Below, piece by piece: positions 54,899 through 63,737 of a stretch of DNA of 64,000 nucleotides; the first letter of the stretch is position 1, and the number at the start of each line of letters is the position of its first letter. The stretch is taken from assembly GCF_004122115.1 (NCBI RefSeq), contig NZ_SBKP01000011.1:45600-109599 (forward strand), written 5' to 3'. The position numbers and the translations under genes were made by a program. Source of the stretch: Sphingobium fluviale. Lineage in GTDB: Bacteria > Pseudomonadota > Alphaproteobacteria > Sphingomonadales > Sphingomonadaceae. Under the pieces are notes generated by a model. That model saw only the letters and a list, made by a program, of their open reading frames with translations. It was not told where the DNA came from and did no database searches.

Positions 54899-57800
54899 GT
54901 GCCCGATCTTAACCGCATCCTCTCTTCACATGCGCCACTGACATTATCGGGCGCGCCAACCGGCTTCCTGCCATTGCTTCTGAGCGATCTGGCGCGCGCA
55001 GCTGCGGGAGGCGGCTCCGCGCGCCGCGCCGTGTTCGTCGCGCCTGATGAGCTGGCGATGCAAGCGGTGGCGGATACGGCGGGCTGGTTCGCGCCGGAGC
55101 TGGAGGTCGTGACCATCCCGGCGTGGGACTGCCTGCCCTATGATCGCGCATCGCCCTCGCTGCGTAGCGCGGCACAGAGGCTTGCGGGGTTGCATGCGCT
55201 CGCCGCGCCTATCAAGGCGCCCCAGCTTGTGCTGACCACAGCAGCGGCGATCACCCAGCGCACCCTCACGCCATTCCGGGTGCGGCAGCTTGTCGCGCGT
55301 CTGGCTCCGGGCGAGCGCATTGCCATTGAGGCGCTGACGAAACTGCTTCAGGCGAACGGATATAGCCGCACCGATACCGTGCATGATGCCGGCGAATATG
55401 CGGTGCGTGGCGGGATCGTCGATCTGTTCCCCGGCGGCGCGAAGGAGCCGCTGCGCCTGGATTTCTTTGGCGATGAGATCGAGACGCTACGCAGCTTCGA
55501 TCCCGCAACCCAGCGTTCGACCGGCGATGTGCCGAGTTTCACGCTGCTGCCCGCATCCGAAGCACTGTTGGACGAGGAGACGATAAAGCGCTTTCGCAGC
55601 CGCTACCGGGAGCTGTTCGGCGCATCGGCCACCGGCGATCCGCTTTATCAGGCGGTGAGCGAAGGACGGCGGCTCGCGGGAATGGAGCACTGGCTGCCGT
55701 TGTTTGAGGAGCGTCTTGTGCCGCTCACCGAGCATCTCGGCAAGGATGCGCTGGTGGTGCGCGATAGCGGCGTGACCGGGGCGGCACAGACCCGGCTGGA
55801 GGCGATCACCGATTATCATGCCAACCGGGTGGCGGCATTGAAGGGCGATCCGGGCAGCTATCGTCCGCTTGAGCCGGGCCAACTCTATCTCACGCGCGAA
55901 GAATGGGACGCCGCGATCACCGCGCAGCCCATGCACATGATATCGCCCTTCTATGAGCCGGAAAGCGCATCGGTGCTCGATTTCGGCGTCGATGCCGCGC
56001 GGGATTTTGCGCCCGAACGCGCGCAGAACGCGAATGTCTATGATGCGGTTGCCGTGAATATCGAGAACCAGCGCAAGGCCGGGCGCAAGATCATTATCGC
56101 CAGCTATTCCGGCGGCGCGCGAGAGCGGCTTTCCGGCCTGTTGACCGAGCACAAGGCGGGCGCGCTCGCTCAGGCCGACAGCTGGCAGGAGGCGCAGGGA
56201 CTGGCCTCCAAGGGCGCGACGGCGCTCGTCGTCCTGCCGCTCGATCATGGCTTCACCACCGCCGATGTTACGTTGCTGACCGAGCAGGATATGCTGGGCG
56301 ACCGGCTGGTCCGCCGCGCCAAGCGCAAGAAAAGCACCGATGCCTTCCTTGCCGAGCTGGCGACGCTCACCCCCGGCGATCTGGTCGTTCATGCCGATCA
56401 TGGCATCGGCAAATATGAGGGGTTGACGTCGATCCCGGTCGGCAACGCGCCGCATGACTGCGTGGCATTGGAATATGCGGGCGGCGACAAGCTCTACGTA
56501 CCGGTCGAGAATCTCGATGTCCTCTCCCGCTATGGCGCGGAGAACGAGGGTGTCGCGCTGGATCGTCTGGGCGGCGAGGCGTGGCAGCGGCGCAAGGCGC
56601 GGATGAAGGAGCGCATCCGAGAGATTGCGGGCGAGCTGCTGAAAGTGGCGGCGGCGCGCGCGCTGCGCGATGCCCCCGTGGCTGAACCGGATGCAGGTGG
56701 CTACCCCGCGTTCGTCGATCGCTTCCCCTATGACGAGACCGAGGATCAGGACCGCGCGATTACAGACGTGATCGAGGACCTGGCTGCGGGCAGGCCAATG
56801 GACCGGCTGGTCTGCGGAGACGTGGGCTTCGGAAAGACCGAGGTGGCGCTGCGCGCAGCCTTCGTAGCGGCAATGGCGGGGATGCAGGTGGCGCTCATCT
56901 GCCCCACCACCCTGCTCGCGCGGCAGCACCATCGTAACTTCGTCGAGCGGTTCGCCGGTTTCCCGCTCAACATCGGCCGCCTCTCCCGCCTCGTGCCCGC
57001 AGCAGAGGCAGCGGCAACCAAAGCGGGCCTCGCCGATGGCACGATCGATATCGTCGTCGGCACCCATGCGCTGCTCACCAAGGGGCTGGAGTTCAAGCGC
57101 CTTGGCCTTGTGATCGTGGATGAGGAGCAGCGCTTCGGCGTCGTCCACAAGGAACGGCTGAAGCAACTCAAGACCGACGTGCATGTGCTGACGCTCACCG
57201 CAACGCCGATCCCCCGCACATTGCAGATGGCGATGTCTGGCCTGCGCGAACTCTCCGTCATCCAGACGCCCCCCGTGGACCGCCTCGCCGTGCGCACCTA
57301 TGTGATGCCGTGGGATGGCGTGGTTATCCGCGAGGCGCTGCTGCGCGAGCATTATCGCGGCGGGCAGAGCTTCTTCGTCGTCCCGCGCATCACTGACCTG
57401 ACGGAAATCGAAGACTTCCTCCGTGAGCAGGTGCCGGAGGTGAAGCCGGTCGTCGCACATGGCCAGATGGCGGCGGGCGAGGTGGAAGAGCGCATGTCCG
57501 CCTTCTACGACAAGAAATATGACGTGCTGCTCTCCACCACCATCGTCGAGAGCGGGCTGGATATCCCCAGCGCCAACACGCTCATCATCCACCGAGCGGA
57601 TCGCTTTGGCCTCGCCCAGCTCTATCAGCTGCGCGGACGGGTGGGGCGCAGCAAAACACGCGCTTATGCCTATTTCACCACGCCCGCCGACCGGATCATC
57701 ACCGAGACGGCGGAAAAGCGCCTAAAGGTCTTGTCAGACCTTGATACGCTGGGTGCCGGGTTTCAACTCGCCAGCCATGACCTCGATATTCGCGGCGCGG

Positions 57801-58378
57801 GCAATCTGGTGGGCGATGAGCAGTCCGGCCACATCAAGGAGGTGGGGTTCGAGCTGTATCAGTCGATGCTGGAGGAAGCGATTTTGGAAGCAAAATCCGG
57901 CGGATCGACGGATTTCGTGCCACGCGACGCCTATTCGCCGCAGATCACGATCGACGCACCGGTGCAGATCCCTGAAGACTATGTACCCGATCTAGATCTG
58001 CGCATGGGGCTATATCGCCGCCTCAACGATCTGGAGGACGCGCGCGGGGTAGAGGCGTTCGCGGCGGAGCTGATCGACCGGTTCGGTAAGCTACCCACCG
58101 CCACGGAAAATCTGCTCACCCTCATCCGCATCAAGCAAAACTGCGTGAAGGCTGGCATTGCGCGGCTCGATGTCGGCGGCAAGGGCGCGCTGGTGGCGTT
58201 CCACAACGATCAGTTCGGCAACCCTGCCGGACTGATCGACTATGTGCAGCGGCTCGCTGGTGCCGCCAAGCTGCGACCGGACAACAAGCTCGTGATCTCA
58301 CGCGTGTGGAAGGACGGCGCCGCGCGCCTGCATGCGGGTTTACAGCTTTCCAAGGGATTGGCGAAGGTGGCAGGTTAG
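54899..58378 (+). CDS. mfd: transcription-repair coupling factor Mfd
   Basis: The 1159-residue protein removes RNA polymerase stalled at DNA lesions and recruits UvrAB. The UvrB-like N-terminus has IPAWDCLPYDR and YAVRGGIVDLFPGG. The polymerase-binding domain has GDLVVHADHGIGKYEGL. The helicase has [37 protein letters not shown] and [12 protein letters not shown]; the TRCF C-terminal domain follows. The ATG at 54878 falls inside the REP-like palindrome, so the GTG at 54899 (MPDLNRILSS) is the more likely start. Confidence 0.97.
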   Translation: MPDLNRILSSHAPLTLSGAPTGFLPLLLSDLARAAAGGGSARRAVFVAPDELAMQAVADTAGWFAPELEVVTIPAWDCLPYDRASPSLRSAAQRLAGLHALAAPIKAPQLVLTTAAAITQRTLTPFRVRQLVARLAPGERIAIEALTKLLQANGYSRTDTVHDAGEYAVRGGIVDLFPGGAKEPLRLDFFGDEIETLRSFDPATQRSTGDVPSFTLLPASEALLDEETIKRFRSRYRELFGASATGDPLYQAVSEGRRLAGMEHWLPLFEERLVPLTEHLGKDALVVRDSGVTGAAQTRLEAITDYHANRVAALKGDPGSYRPLEPGQLYLTREEWDAAITAQPMHMISPFYEPESASVLDFGVDAARDFAPERAQNANVYDAVAVNIENQRKAGRKIIIASYSGGARERLSGLLTEHKAGALAQADSWQEAQGLASKGATALVVLPLDHGFTTADVTLLTEQDMLGDRLVRRAKRKKSTDAFLAELATLTPGDLVVHADHGIGKYEGLTSIPVGNAPHDCVALEYAGGDKLYVPVENLDVLSRYGAENEGVALDRLGGEAWQRRKARMKERIREIAGELLKVAAARALRDAPVAEPDAGGYPAFVDRFPYDETEDQDRAITDVIEDLAAGRPMDRLVCGDVGFGKTEVALRAAFVAAMAGMQVALICPTTLLARQHHRNFVERFAGFPLNIGRLSRLVPAAEAAATKAGLADGTIDIVVGTHALLTKGLEFKRLGLVIVDEEQRFGVVHKERLKQLKTDVHVLTLTATPIPRTLQMAMSGLRELSVIQTPPVDRLAVRTYVMPWDGVVIREALLREHYRGGQSFFVVPRITDLTEIEDFLREQVPEVKPVVAHGQMAAGEVEERMSAFYDKKYDVLLSTTIVESGLDIPSANTLIIHRADRFGLAQLYQLRGRVGRSKTRAYAYFTTPADRIITETAEKRLKVLSDLDTLGAGFQLASHDLDIRGAGNLVGDEQSGHIKEVGFELYQSMLEEAILEAKSGGSTDFVPRDAYSPQITIDAPVQIPEDYVPDLDLRMGLYRRLNDLEDARGVEAFAAELIDRFGKLPTATENLLTLIRIKQNCVKAGIARLDVGGKGALVAFHNDQFGNPAGLIDYVQRLAGAAKLRPDNKLVISRVWKDGAARLHAGLQLSKGLAKVAG

Positions 58379-58399
58379 GCGATGTCTGCCCACCCCCAA

Positions 58400-58421
58400 C
58401 CCCTCCCGCTTGCGGAAGGGG
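58400..58421. repeat. REP-like hairpin between convergent mfd and EAL genes
   Basis: CCCCTCCCGC and GCGGAAGGGG form a 10-bp stem with one G-T type mismatch around TT. GC-rich hairpins of this sequence are frequent in sphingomonads. It sits in the 95-bp convergent gap and may end transcription from both sides. No gene is in this gap. Confidence 0.55.
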
Positions 58422-58473
58422 AGCGAGACTTGCCAAGACGCAGACGCGGCTAGTCGCAGCGGAGTGGGAGGCC

Positions 58474-59814
58474 TCAGACCGCCTTTTCCACCATCTCCAC
58501 CAACTCGGCGCTGGTAACGGCGCGGGATCGCAGGAACCCCTGATAGATATCGCACCCTTCTCGTGCCAGCAGGGTGAGCTGTTGCTCGCTTTCCACTCCT
58601 TCAGCAATCACCGTAAGCGCAAGGCTACGCGCCATCGAGATAATCGCGCGCAAAATGATCCGGTCTCGCGGCGTGCCGAGGATGTCGCGGCTAAGGCTGT
58701 GATCAATCTTGAGATAATCGGGATGCAGCGCCTTCAGATAGGCAAGGCTGGAGTAGCCGGTTCCGAAATCGTCGATCGCGACGCGCAGCCCCTCCTGCCT
58801 CAGCGCCATTAGCAACCCGCCAGCCTGCTCGATATTCTCGATGAGGCCACTCTCAGTGATCTCCACCGTGACCCGGTCACGCGGAAAGCCGCTGGTATCG
58901 ACCATTGCGAGCATATGCGATTTGAAATCCGGCTGCGCCAGATCGACTGCCGTGACGTTGACAGAGAGGCGCAGGCTGGCGAGGCTTTCCGGCCATCGCC
59001 CCGCTTCCGCCAGCGCGCGGGACTGGATATGGCGCGAGAGGGGCAGCAGGAAATCGGCGCGATCCGCAGCCTCGAACAGGGTTCCGGCATCGAGCTGGCC
59101 CAGTTGCGCGTGGTTCCACCGCGCCAACGCCTCCACACCAATGATCGCGTCTTTGATGCTGTCATATTGCGGCTGATAGACGATTCCGATCTCGCCCCGG
59201 TCCAGCGCCAGCCGCAGATCCGCGTCCAGCCGATCATGCTCGTCGCCACCAGGCACCAAACCGGAACGCACACAGATCTCGCTGGTGGCTGAGCGGCGCG
59301 CATCGGCCAGCGCAGCGCTCGCCCGGCGCAACAAACCAGACGCGTCATCTCCCGGCACGGGGGCTGCGATCCCGCAACGCGCGGTAAGGCGTATCACGCT
59401 GTCTTCCGCAACGAACGGGCGGGAAACAGCGGAAAGGATCAGGCGGGCGATATCCTCCGGCTCCGCTTCCGCAGACGCCGGGCAGGCGACAAGAAATTCC
59501 GTGCCGCCCATGCGCGCGATAAGTGCATCATCGCCCAGCATATCGGCCAACTGTACCGTGATCGCTTCTGCGACACGGAGCAAAATGGCGTCGCCCATCT
59601 GGTGCCCATAGGCAGCGTTGACACTGGCGAACTGGCTGATGCCGACAAGGATACAGGCGCGCATCCGCCTTTCGTCTGCTCCCCCCAGCCGGCTATCCAG
59701 CCAATCGCGCGCGGCGGTGCGCGAGGCAAGCCCCGTCAACGCGTCTGTCTCGCCCTGATATTCCGCCATATTACCGATGCCGCCGCGCGCCAGAAGGTCT
59801 GTATAAAAACCCAT
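58474..59814 (-). CDS. cyclic-di-GMP phosphodiesterase, degenerate GGDEF plus EAL
   Basis: The 446-residue cytoplasmic protein has a GGDEF domain whose active loop reads MGGTEF, so diguanylate cyclase activity is doubtful. The C-terminal EAL domain keeps GVEALARWNH, NVTAVDLAQPDF, EITESGLIE, DDFGTGYSSLAYLK and AEGVESEQQ, the metal and catalytic residues needed to hydrolyse c-di-GMP. No sensor domain or membrane segment is seen. Start MGFYTD or an inner ATG are both possible. Confidence 0.93.
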   Translation of the reverse strand: MGFYTDLLARGGIGNMAEYQGETDALTGLASRTAARDWLDSRLGGADERRMRACILVGISQFASVNAAYGHQMGDAILLRVAEAITVQLADMLGDDALIARMGGTEFLVACPASAEAEPEDIARLILSAVSRPFVAEDSVIRLTARCGIAAPVPGDDASGLLRRASAALADARRSATSEICVRSGLVPGGDEHDRLDADLRLALDRGEIGIVYQPQYDSIKDAIIGVEALARWNHAQLGQLDAGTLFEAADRADFLLPLSRHIQSRALAEAGRWPESLASLRLSVNVTAVDLAQPDFKSHMLAMVDTSGFPRDRVTVEITESGLIENIEQAGGLLMALRQEGLRVAIDDFGTGYSSLAYLKALHPDYLKIDHSLSRDILGTPRDRIILRAIISMARSLALTVIAEGVESEQQLTLLAREGCDIYQGFLRSRAVTSAELVEMVEKAV

Positions 59815-59934
59815 ACCGGCATGAGGTTACTCATCGCTTAGCACAGCGCAACAAAAGATGTCCCGCATTCGCACAGAGCCTGCCTTAGCGCTTCACCGCT
59901 TGCGAACATGGGCAGCATGACCTAGCTATACGGC

Positions 59935-60957
59935 ATGGAGACTAGCACCCCTGGCCCGCATAAAACTATGATCGACGGCTTCGGCCGCCGGATCGAGTAT
60001 CTCCGTATCTCGGTAACAGACAGGTGCGACCTGCGCTGCCGCTATTGCATGGCGGAGAAGATGACCTTCCTGCCGCGCAACGAAGTGCTCAGCCTTGAGG
60101 AAATCGCGATCATCGCGGACAGGCTTATCGCGCGCGGGGTGCACAAGATCCGCCTTTCCGGTGGCGAACCGCTGGTGCGGCGTGATTTCATGGAACTCGC
60201 TAGGCGGATCGGGCGACATCTGGAGGGCGGCGGGCTCAACGAACTGACGCTGACCACAAACGGCACCCGCCTCGCCGAGTATGCCGAAGCGCTGTTCGAT
60301 GCGGGCATGCGGCGTATCAACGTCAGCCTAGACAGCCTGGAGCCTGACCGCTTTGCTCATATCACTCGTGGCGGAGACCTAGGCAAGGTGCTGGGCGGCA
60401 TTGCGGCAGCGAACGCTGCGGGGCTTCGCATCAAGATCAACATGGTCGCGCTTAAGGGGCTGAACGATCATGAGTTCCTTCCGATGCTGCGCTGGTGCGC
60501 CGATCAGGGACATGACCTGACGCTGATCGAAACAATGCCGTTGGGCGATACCGGCGAGGACCGCACGGACCGCTATATGCCGCTCGCAGAGGCGCTTTCC
60601 CAGATCGAGGCAGAGCATCCGCTCGCCCCCGTGCTCTATCGCAGCGGTGGCCCGGCGCGCTATTTCGCGGCTGAAGGCATGGAGCATATCCGCCTCGGCC
60701 TCATTACCCCGTTGAGCGACAATTTCTGCGCCGGCTGCAACCGCATGCGCCTCACCTGCGAGGGCAAGATTTTCATGTGCCTCGGCCATGAGGATCATAT
60801 CGATCTCAAGACCGCCTACCGCAAAGGTGGTGTGGGCGCGGTGGATGCAGCGCTGGATCGAGCGCTGATAGCCAAGCCACTGGCTCACGCCTTCGCTATC
60901 GGTCCCGATGGCACAAAAGGCGTAACCCGTCGTCACATGAGCGTTACTGGCGGATGA
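59935..60957 (+). CDS. moaA: GTP 3',8-cyclase (molybdenum cofactor biosynthesis MoaA)
   Basis: The 340-residue radical SAM enzyme starts molybdopterin synthesis from GTP. C31, C35 and C38 (TDRCDLRCRYCM) bind the SAM cluster. CAGCNRMRLTCEG with a further Cys downstream (IFMCLG) binds the second cluster. It ends in the family's Gly-Gly (SVTGG). A start at the Met before IDGFGRR is also possible. Stop and nadK start overlap as ATGA. Confidence 0.96.
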   Translation: METSTPGPHKTMIDGFGRRIEYLRISVTDRCDLRCRYCMAEKMTFLPRNEVLSLEEIAIIADRLIARGVHKIRLSGGEPLVRRDFMELARRIGRHLEGGGLNELTLTTNGTRLAEYAEALFDAGMRRINVSLDSLEPDRFAHITRGGDLGKVLGGIAAANAAGLRIKINMVALKGLNDHEFLPMLRWCADQGHDLTLIETMPLGDTGEDRTDRYMPLAEALSQIEAEHPLAPVLYRSGGPARYFAAEGMEHIRLGLITPLSDNFCAGCNRMRLTCEGKIFMCLGHEDHIDLKTAYRKGGVGAVDAALDRALIAKPLAHAFAIGPDGTKGVTRRHMSVTGG

Positions 60958-61718
60958 GCAGGGCACTTCTGGTTTCGCCCAGCCCTGCCGCGCGCGCGGC
61001 GGAGGAGCGCCTGCGCGCGACGTATGAGTTTGTGCCTCCGGCCGAGGCGGAGATGATCGTCGCGCTGGGCGGGGATGGCTATATGCTTCAAGTGCTGCAT
61101 CACATGCTTGAAAGCCGTTCTATCAAGCCGGTTTTCGGCATGAATCTTGGCACTGTCGGCTTCCTGATGAACGAATGGCGGCTGGATCGGCTGGAACAGC
61201 GCATCGCCAGCGCCAAGCCATTCAAGGTCAATCCGCTCAGGATGAGCGTCATCACAGTCGAAGGTGAAGAAATCTCCCTGCCCGCGATCAATGAAGTCTC
61301 GCTGTTGCGCGAAACTCGCCAGACCGCGCGGATTGAAGTGTCCGTCAATGACAGGGTCGCGCTGCCGGAACTGGTATGCGATGGTGTGCTGGTGGCAACC
61401 CCTGCCGGCTCCACCGCCTATAATCTCTCGGCTCATGGCCCGATTCTCCCACTTGGTTCAGGCCTGATCGCCCTGACACCGATCAGCCCTTTCCGTCCCC
61501 GTCGCTGGCGCGGAGCGATTTTACCCGAAAGCACGAAGGTACGCTTTCGTATCCTTGACCCTCATAAGCGACCGGTCAGCGCGGTGGGGGATCAGCGCGA
61601 GGTGCGCGATGTGGCGACGGTTGAGGTGGCGATCGACCGAACCACACCGCTTACCCTGTTGTTCGATCCAGAACATACGCTTGACGACCGCATCGCTGCC
61701 GAACAATTTATCGCGTGA
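60954..61718 (+). CDS. nadK: NAD kinase
   Basis: The 254-residue enzyme makes NADP from NAD. GGDGYMLQ (G39-Q46) is the catalytic GGDG motif, followed by MNLGTVGFLMNEW and ATPAGSTAYNLSAHGPI, the NAD-site signatures. The ATG overlaps the moaA stop, so the two are probably translated together. Length is short but complete for alphaproteobacterial forms. Confidence 0.96.
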   Translation: MSRALLVSPSPAARAAEERLRATYEFVPPAEAEMIVALGGDGYMLQVLHHMLESRSIKPVFGMNLGTVGFLMNEWRLDRLEQRIASAKPFKVNPLRMSVITVEGEEISLPAINEVSLLRETRQTARIEVSVNDRVALPELVCDGVLVATPAGSTAYNLSAHGPILPLGSGLIALTPISPFRPRRWRGAILPESTKVRFRILDPHKRPVSAVGDQREVRDVATVEVAIDRTTPLTLLFDPEHTLDDRIAAEQFIA

Positions 61719-61782
61719 TGCCTCTTGCCATCTCGCGAAAGGCGCTGCTATAGGCGCGGCCTGCCTTGCGAAAGCGGGCTGC

Positions 61783-61857
61783 TCCCCGATAGCTCAGCGG
61801 TAGAGCATTCGACTGTTAATCGAATGGCCGTAGGTTCGAATCCTACTCGGGGAGCCA
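61783..61857 (+). tRNA. tRNA-Asn (GTT anticodon)
   Basis: A full cloverleaf can be drawn. The acceptor stem is TCCCCGA (61783-61789) with TCGGGGA (61847-61853). The D arm contains AGCTCAGCGGTAGAGC. The anticodon stem is TTCGA / TCGAA around loop CTGTTAA (GTT), and the T arm contains GGTTCGAATCC. G and a DNA-encoded CCA close the 3' end. Its 3' half is the probable attachment site for the integrase next to it. Confidence 0.96.
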
Positions 61858-61889
61858 ATACCGCTCAAAAAATCGCAGAAATCTGCCAT

Positions 61890-62951
61890 TTATTTGCCCT
61901 TTTCTGATAGTTTGCCATTTTCGTTTGCCAACCCCAGCGCATCTGAGACGATGGTTAGGGCGCGATGCGCCATGATCTTGTCGTTCGCTTTCTTGGCGTA
62001 ATGCGCGAACATGGCGTCCGATTTATGACCGGTCACTGCCCTGCCCTCCAGCGTTGAAACACCTGCCTCAGCGAGCCTGCGCGCCATAGCCTTGCGGAGC
62101 CCGTGCGCTGTGCAGTGAGGAAGCCCCGCCATTTCACACCGCTCGCCGAACCAATTGCCAAAGCCTGCCGCGGTGAAGGGCTTGCCGAAAGCCGTGACCA
62201 GATAGGTGAGGTGCTGCACCTCGATCGCATCCAGCGCGCGCGCCAGCGGCGGCAGGATGGGGATCACGGTGTCAGACTTGTTCTTGCTGTGCCGCAGGAT
62301 CAACAGATTATCCTGCCGGTTCTGCCTCCCGATTCGCACGATGTCGCTGCGGCGAAGCGCGGTATAAAGCAGCAACTCCTTCGCCAATCTCTCCCGCGTG
62401 CCCAGCGCCCAGCGCGTGTCGAACCGGGCGATTTCATCTTCGCTCCAGCAGTGATAGCCCTCGCTATCCACGCGGATTGCCTCGGTCGCATTGACCGGGT
62501 TCGTCTCGCGCAGACCGAGTAGGATGGCGTGCTTCATGAGTTGATTGAGCATCTTGCGCAGATCGTTGGCGGCGTGAGGAGTATCGGATATCTCCATCAT
62601 CCACTTGTCGATATGGCGTGCCTGTAATGCAGAAACAGGTTTATCACCATGCTTGGCCCGGAAGCGCTCCAAGGCGTTACCGCGCACCTTTTGATAGGCA
62701 TCCCCCATCCGCGCCCACTGCTTCGACTTGTAATAGCTCTCGATCAAGGCATGGAAGCTGCCACGCTCGTACCTCACCTTCTCGGGCAGGATGGCTTGTT
62801 TCGCCGCCTGATATTCAGTCATAAACTCAGGAGTTCCCGGCTCGGCGCGAAACAGATAATTGGGAAGCCCTTTCTTGCGAAAACGGTATCGCACCCGACC
62901 GCATTTATCGGTGAAAGGGGTTACGTTCTCTGGCAGCCAGCGACGCTTCAT
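61890..62951 (-). CDS. tyrosine-type site-specific integrase
   Basis: The 353-residue recombinase has an N-terminal DNA-binding part (MKRRWLPENVTPF, YRFRKKGLPNYLF) and a catalytic domain with YTALRRSDIVRIG (first Arg), HSKNKSD (Lys), HGLRKAMARRL (His and second Arg), TGHKSD (His) and the nucleophile Tyr in MFAHYAKKAN. The ATG at 62951 has GAGG six bases upstream; the longer frame overlaps the 58-aa gene. It should integrate the element at tRNA-Asn. Confidence 0.94.
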   Translation of the reverse strand: MKRRWLPENVTPFTDKCGRVRYRFRKKGLPNYLFRAEPGTPEFMTEYQAAKQAILPEKVRYERGSFHALIESYYKSKQWARMGDAYQKVRGNALERFRAKHGDKPVSALQARHIDKWMMEISDTPHAANDLRKMLNQLMKHAILLGLRETNPVNATEAIRVDSEGYHCWSEDEIARFDTRWALGTRERLAKELLLYTALRRSDIVRIGRQNRQDNLLILRHSKNKSDTVIPILPPLARALDAIEVQHLTYLVTAFGKPFTAAGFGNWFGERCEMAGLPHCTAHGLRKAMARRLAEAGVSTLEGRAVTGHKSDAMFAHYAKKANDKIMAHRALTIVSDALGLANENGKLSEKGK

Positions 62952-62952
62952 A

Positions 62953-63129
62953 TCAATCCTCATCAAACGGGTTCCCTTCGGAAGACTTCTCCCCCGATTC
63001 GCCGATGATGACCTCGATCTTCTGATTTGCCAAATCCATGATGATCCGCGCGCGCTCATAGCCGGCAGCTTTCACCGCCTTGGCGGCCCGCTCCATGTCG
63101 GCCTGGCAGATGCGCGCAGCGGCTGTCAT
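62953..63129 (-). CDS. 58-residue hypothetical protein of the integrative element
   Basis: This small frame starts MTAAARICQADMERAAKAVK, ends SEGNPFDED, and is flanked closely by genes. Its ATG overlaps the stop of the J-domain gene (ATGA), and its TGA is one base from the integrase ATG. The helical first half and acidic tail do not reveal a function. The tight packing and good codon use argue that it is real. Confidence 0.65.
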   Translation of the reverse strand: MTAAARICQADMERAAKAVKAAGYERARIIMDLANQKIEVIIGESGEKSSEGNPFDED

Positions 63130-63737
63130 CGCGCGCCCCCCATCCCCAACCCTTGGTCGCGCGCAGCGTTGAGCCGGGCCATTGCGGCGTCGCTGCCGCC
63201 ACTATCCGGATGTGCCGACTTAGCCTTCTCTCGATATGCGTGGCGGATTTCTTCTGGAGTAGCGTTCTGACGCACGCCAAGAACTTGGAACCACTGTTCC
63301 GGCGCCGGTAGCGACTGATAGCCCGCGAACGCCTGGGCCATGGTGCCGACGCCCCAGCGGTCCATACCGCGCAGAGCCTCGATATGCTTGGCGATCGCCA
63401 CGATGTTGTCGGCAACTCGATCCCATTTATCGCAAGCAAGTACCGTGTCCTTCCCCGCCAGTCGGAAATAGACCGCAACGCCAGGGTCATCCGGATCTCG
63501 CCGATCGCTGCGCGGCTGACCATCAAGCCGAAGCTCCACATTCGTCGACAGAGTGGGATAGGTCGCGCGCAGCAGGTCGAGTTCGCGCTGGAGCCGATCG
63601 CGCGCAACAGCAACCGTCACATCCTTGGTCTCGTTATAGCGGCCGTTGCTGACCTTCTGATTGAACTTGGCGGCGGTCCTCGCCTTGGACCGTGGCCATC
63701 CTGCTGGCCACTGCAAAGGGAAAGCTGTTACGCTCAT
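63126..63737 (-). CDS. J-domain (DnaJ-like) protein of the integrative element
   Basis: The 203-residue protein has a C-terminal J domain (WFQVLGVRQNATPEEIRHAY, then the HPD motif in SAHPDSGGSDAAMARLNAA). The N-terminal ~130 residues are specific to this protein (GRYNETKDVTVAVARDRLQREL, WDRVADNIVAIAKHIEAL). Similar J-domain proteins occur in prophages and islands of alphaproteobacteria; a role with host DnaK is likely but not shown. It overlaps both neighbours by four bases. Confidence 0.88.
   Translation of the reverse strand: MSVTAFPLQWPAGWPRSKARTAAKFNQKVSNGRYNETKDVTVAVARDRLQRELDLLRATYPTLSTNVELRLDGQPRSDRRDPDDPGVAVYFRLAGKDTVLACDKWDRVADNIVAIAKHIEALRGMDRWGVGTMAQAFAGYQSLPAPEQWFQVLGVRQNATPEEIRHAYREKAKSAHPDSGGSDAAMARLNAARDQGLGMGGAR

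Noticed and set aside
55487..57592. A 701-residue open frame on the minus strand
   Set aside because: It lies wholly opposite mfd, has no family motifs and a low-complexity composition typical of antisense shadow in high-GC DNA.
58474..59814. Active diguanylate cyclase in the GGDEF-EAL protein
   Set aside because: The GGDEF loop is GGTEF; loss of the Asp makes synthesis of c-di-GMP unlikely, whereas the EAL residues are intact.
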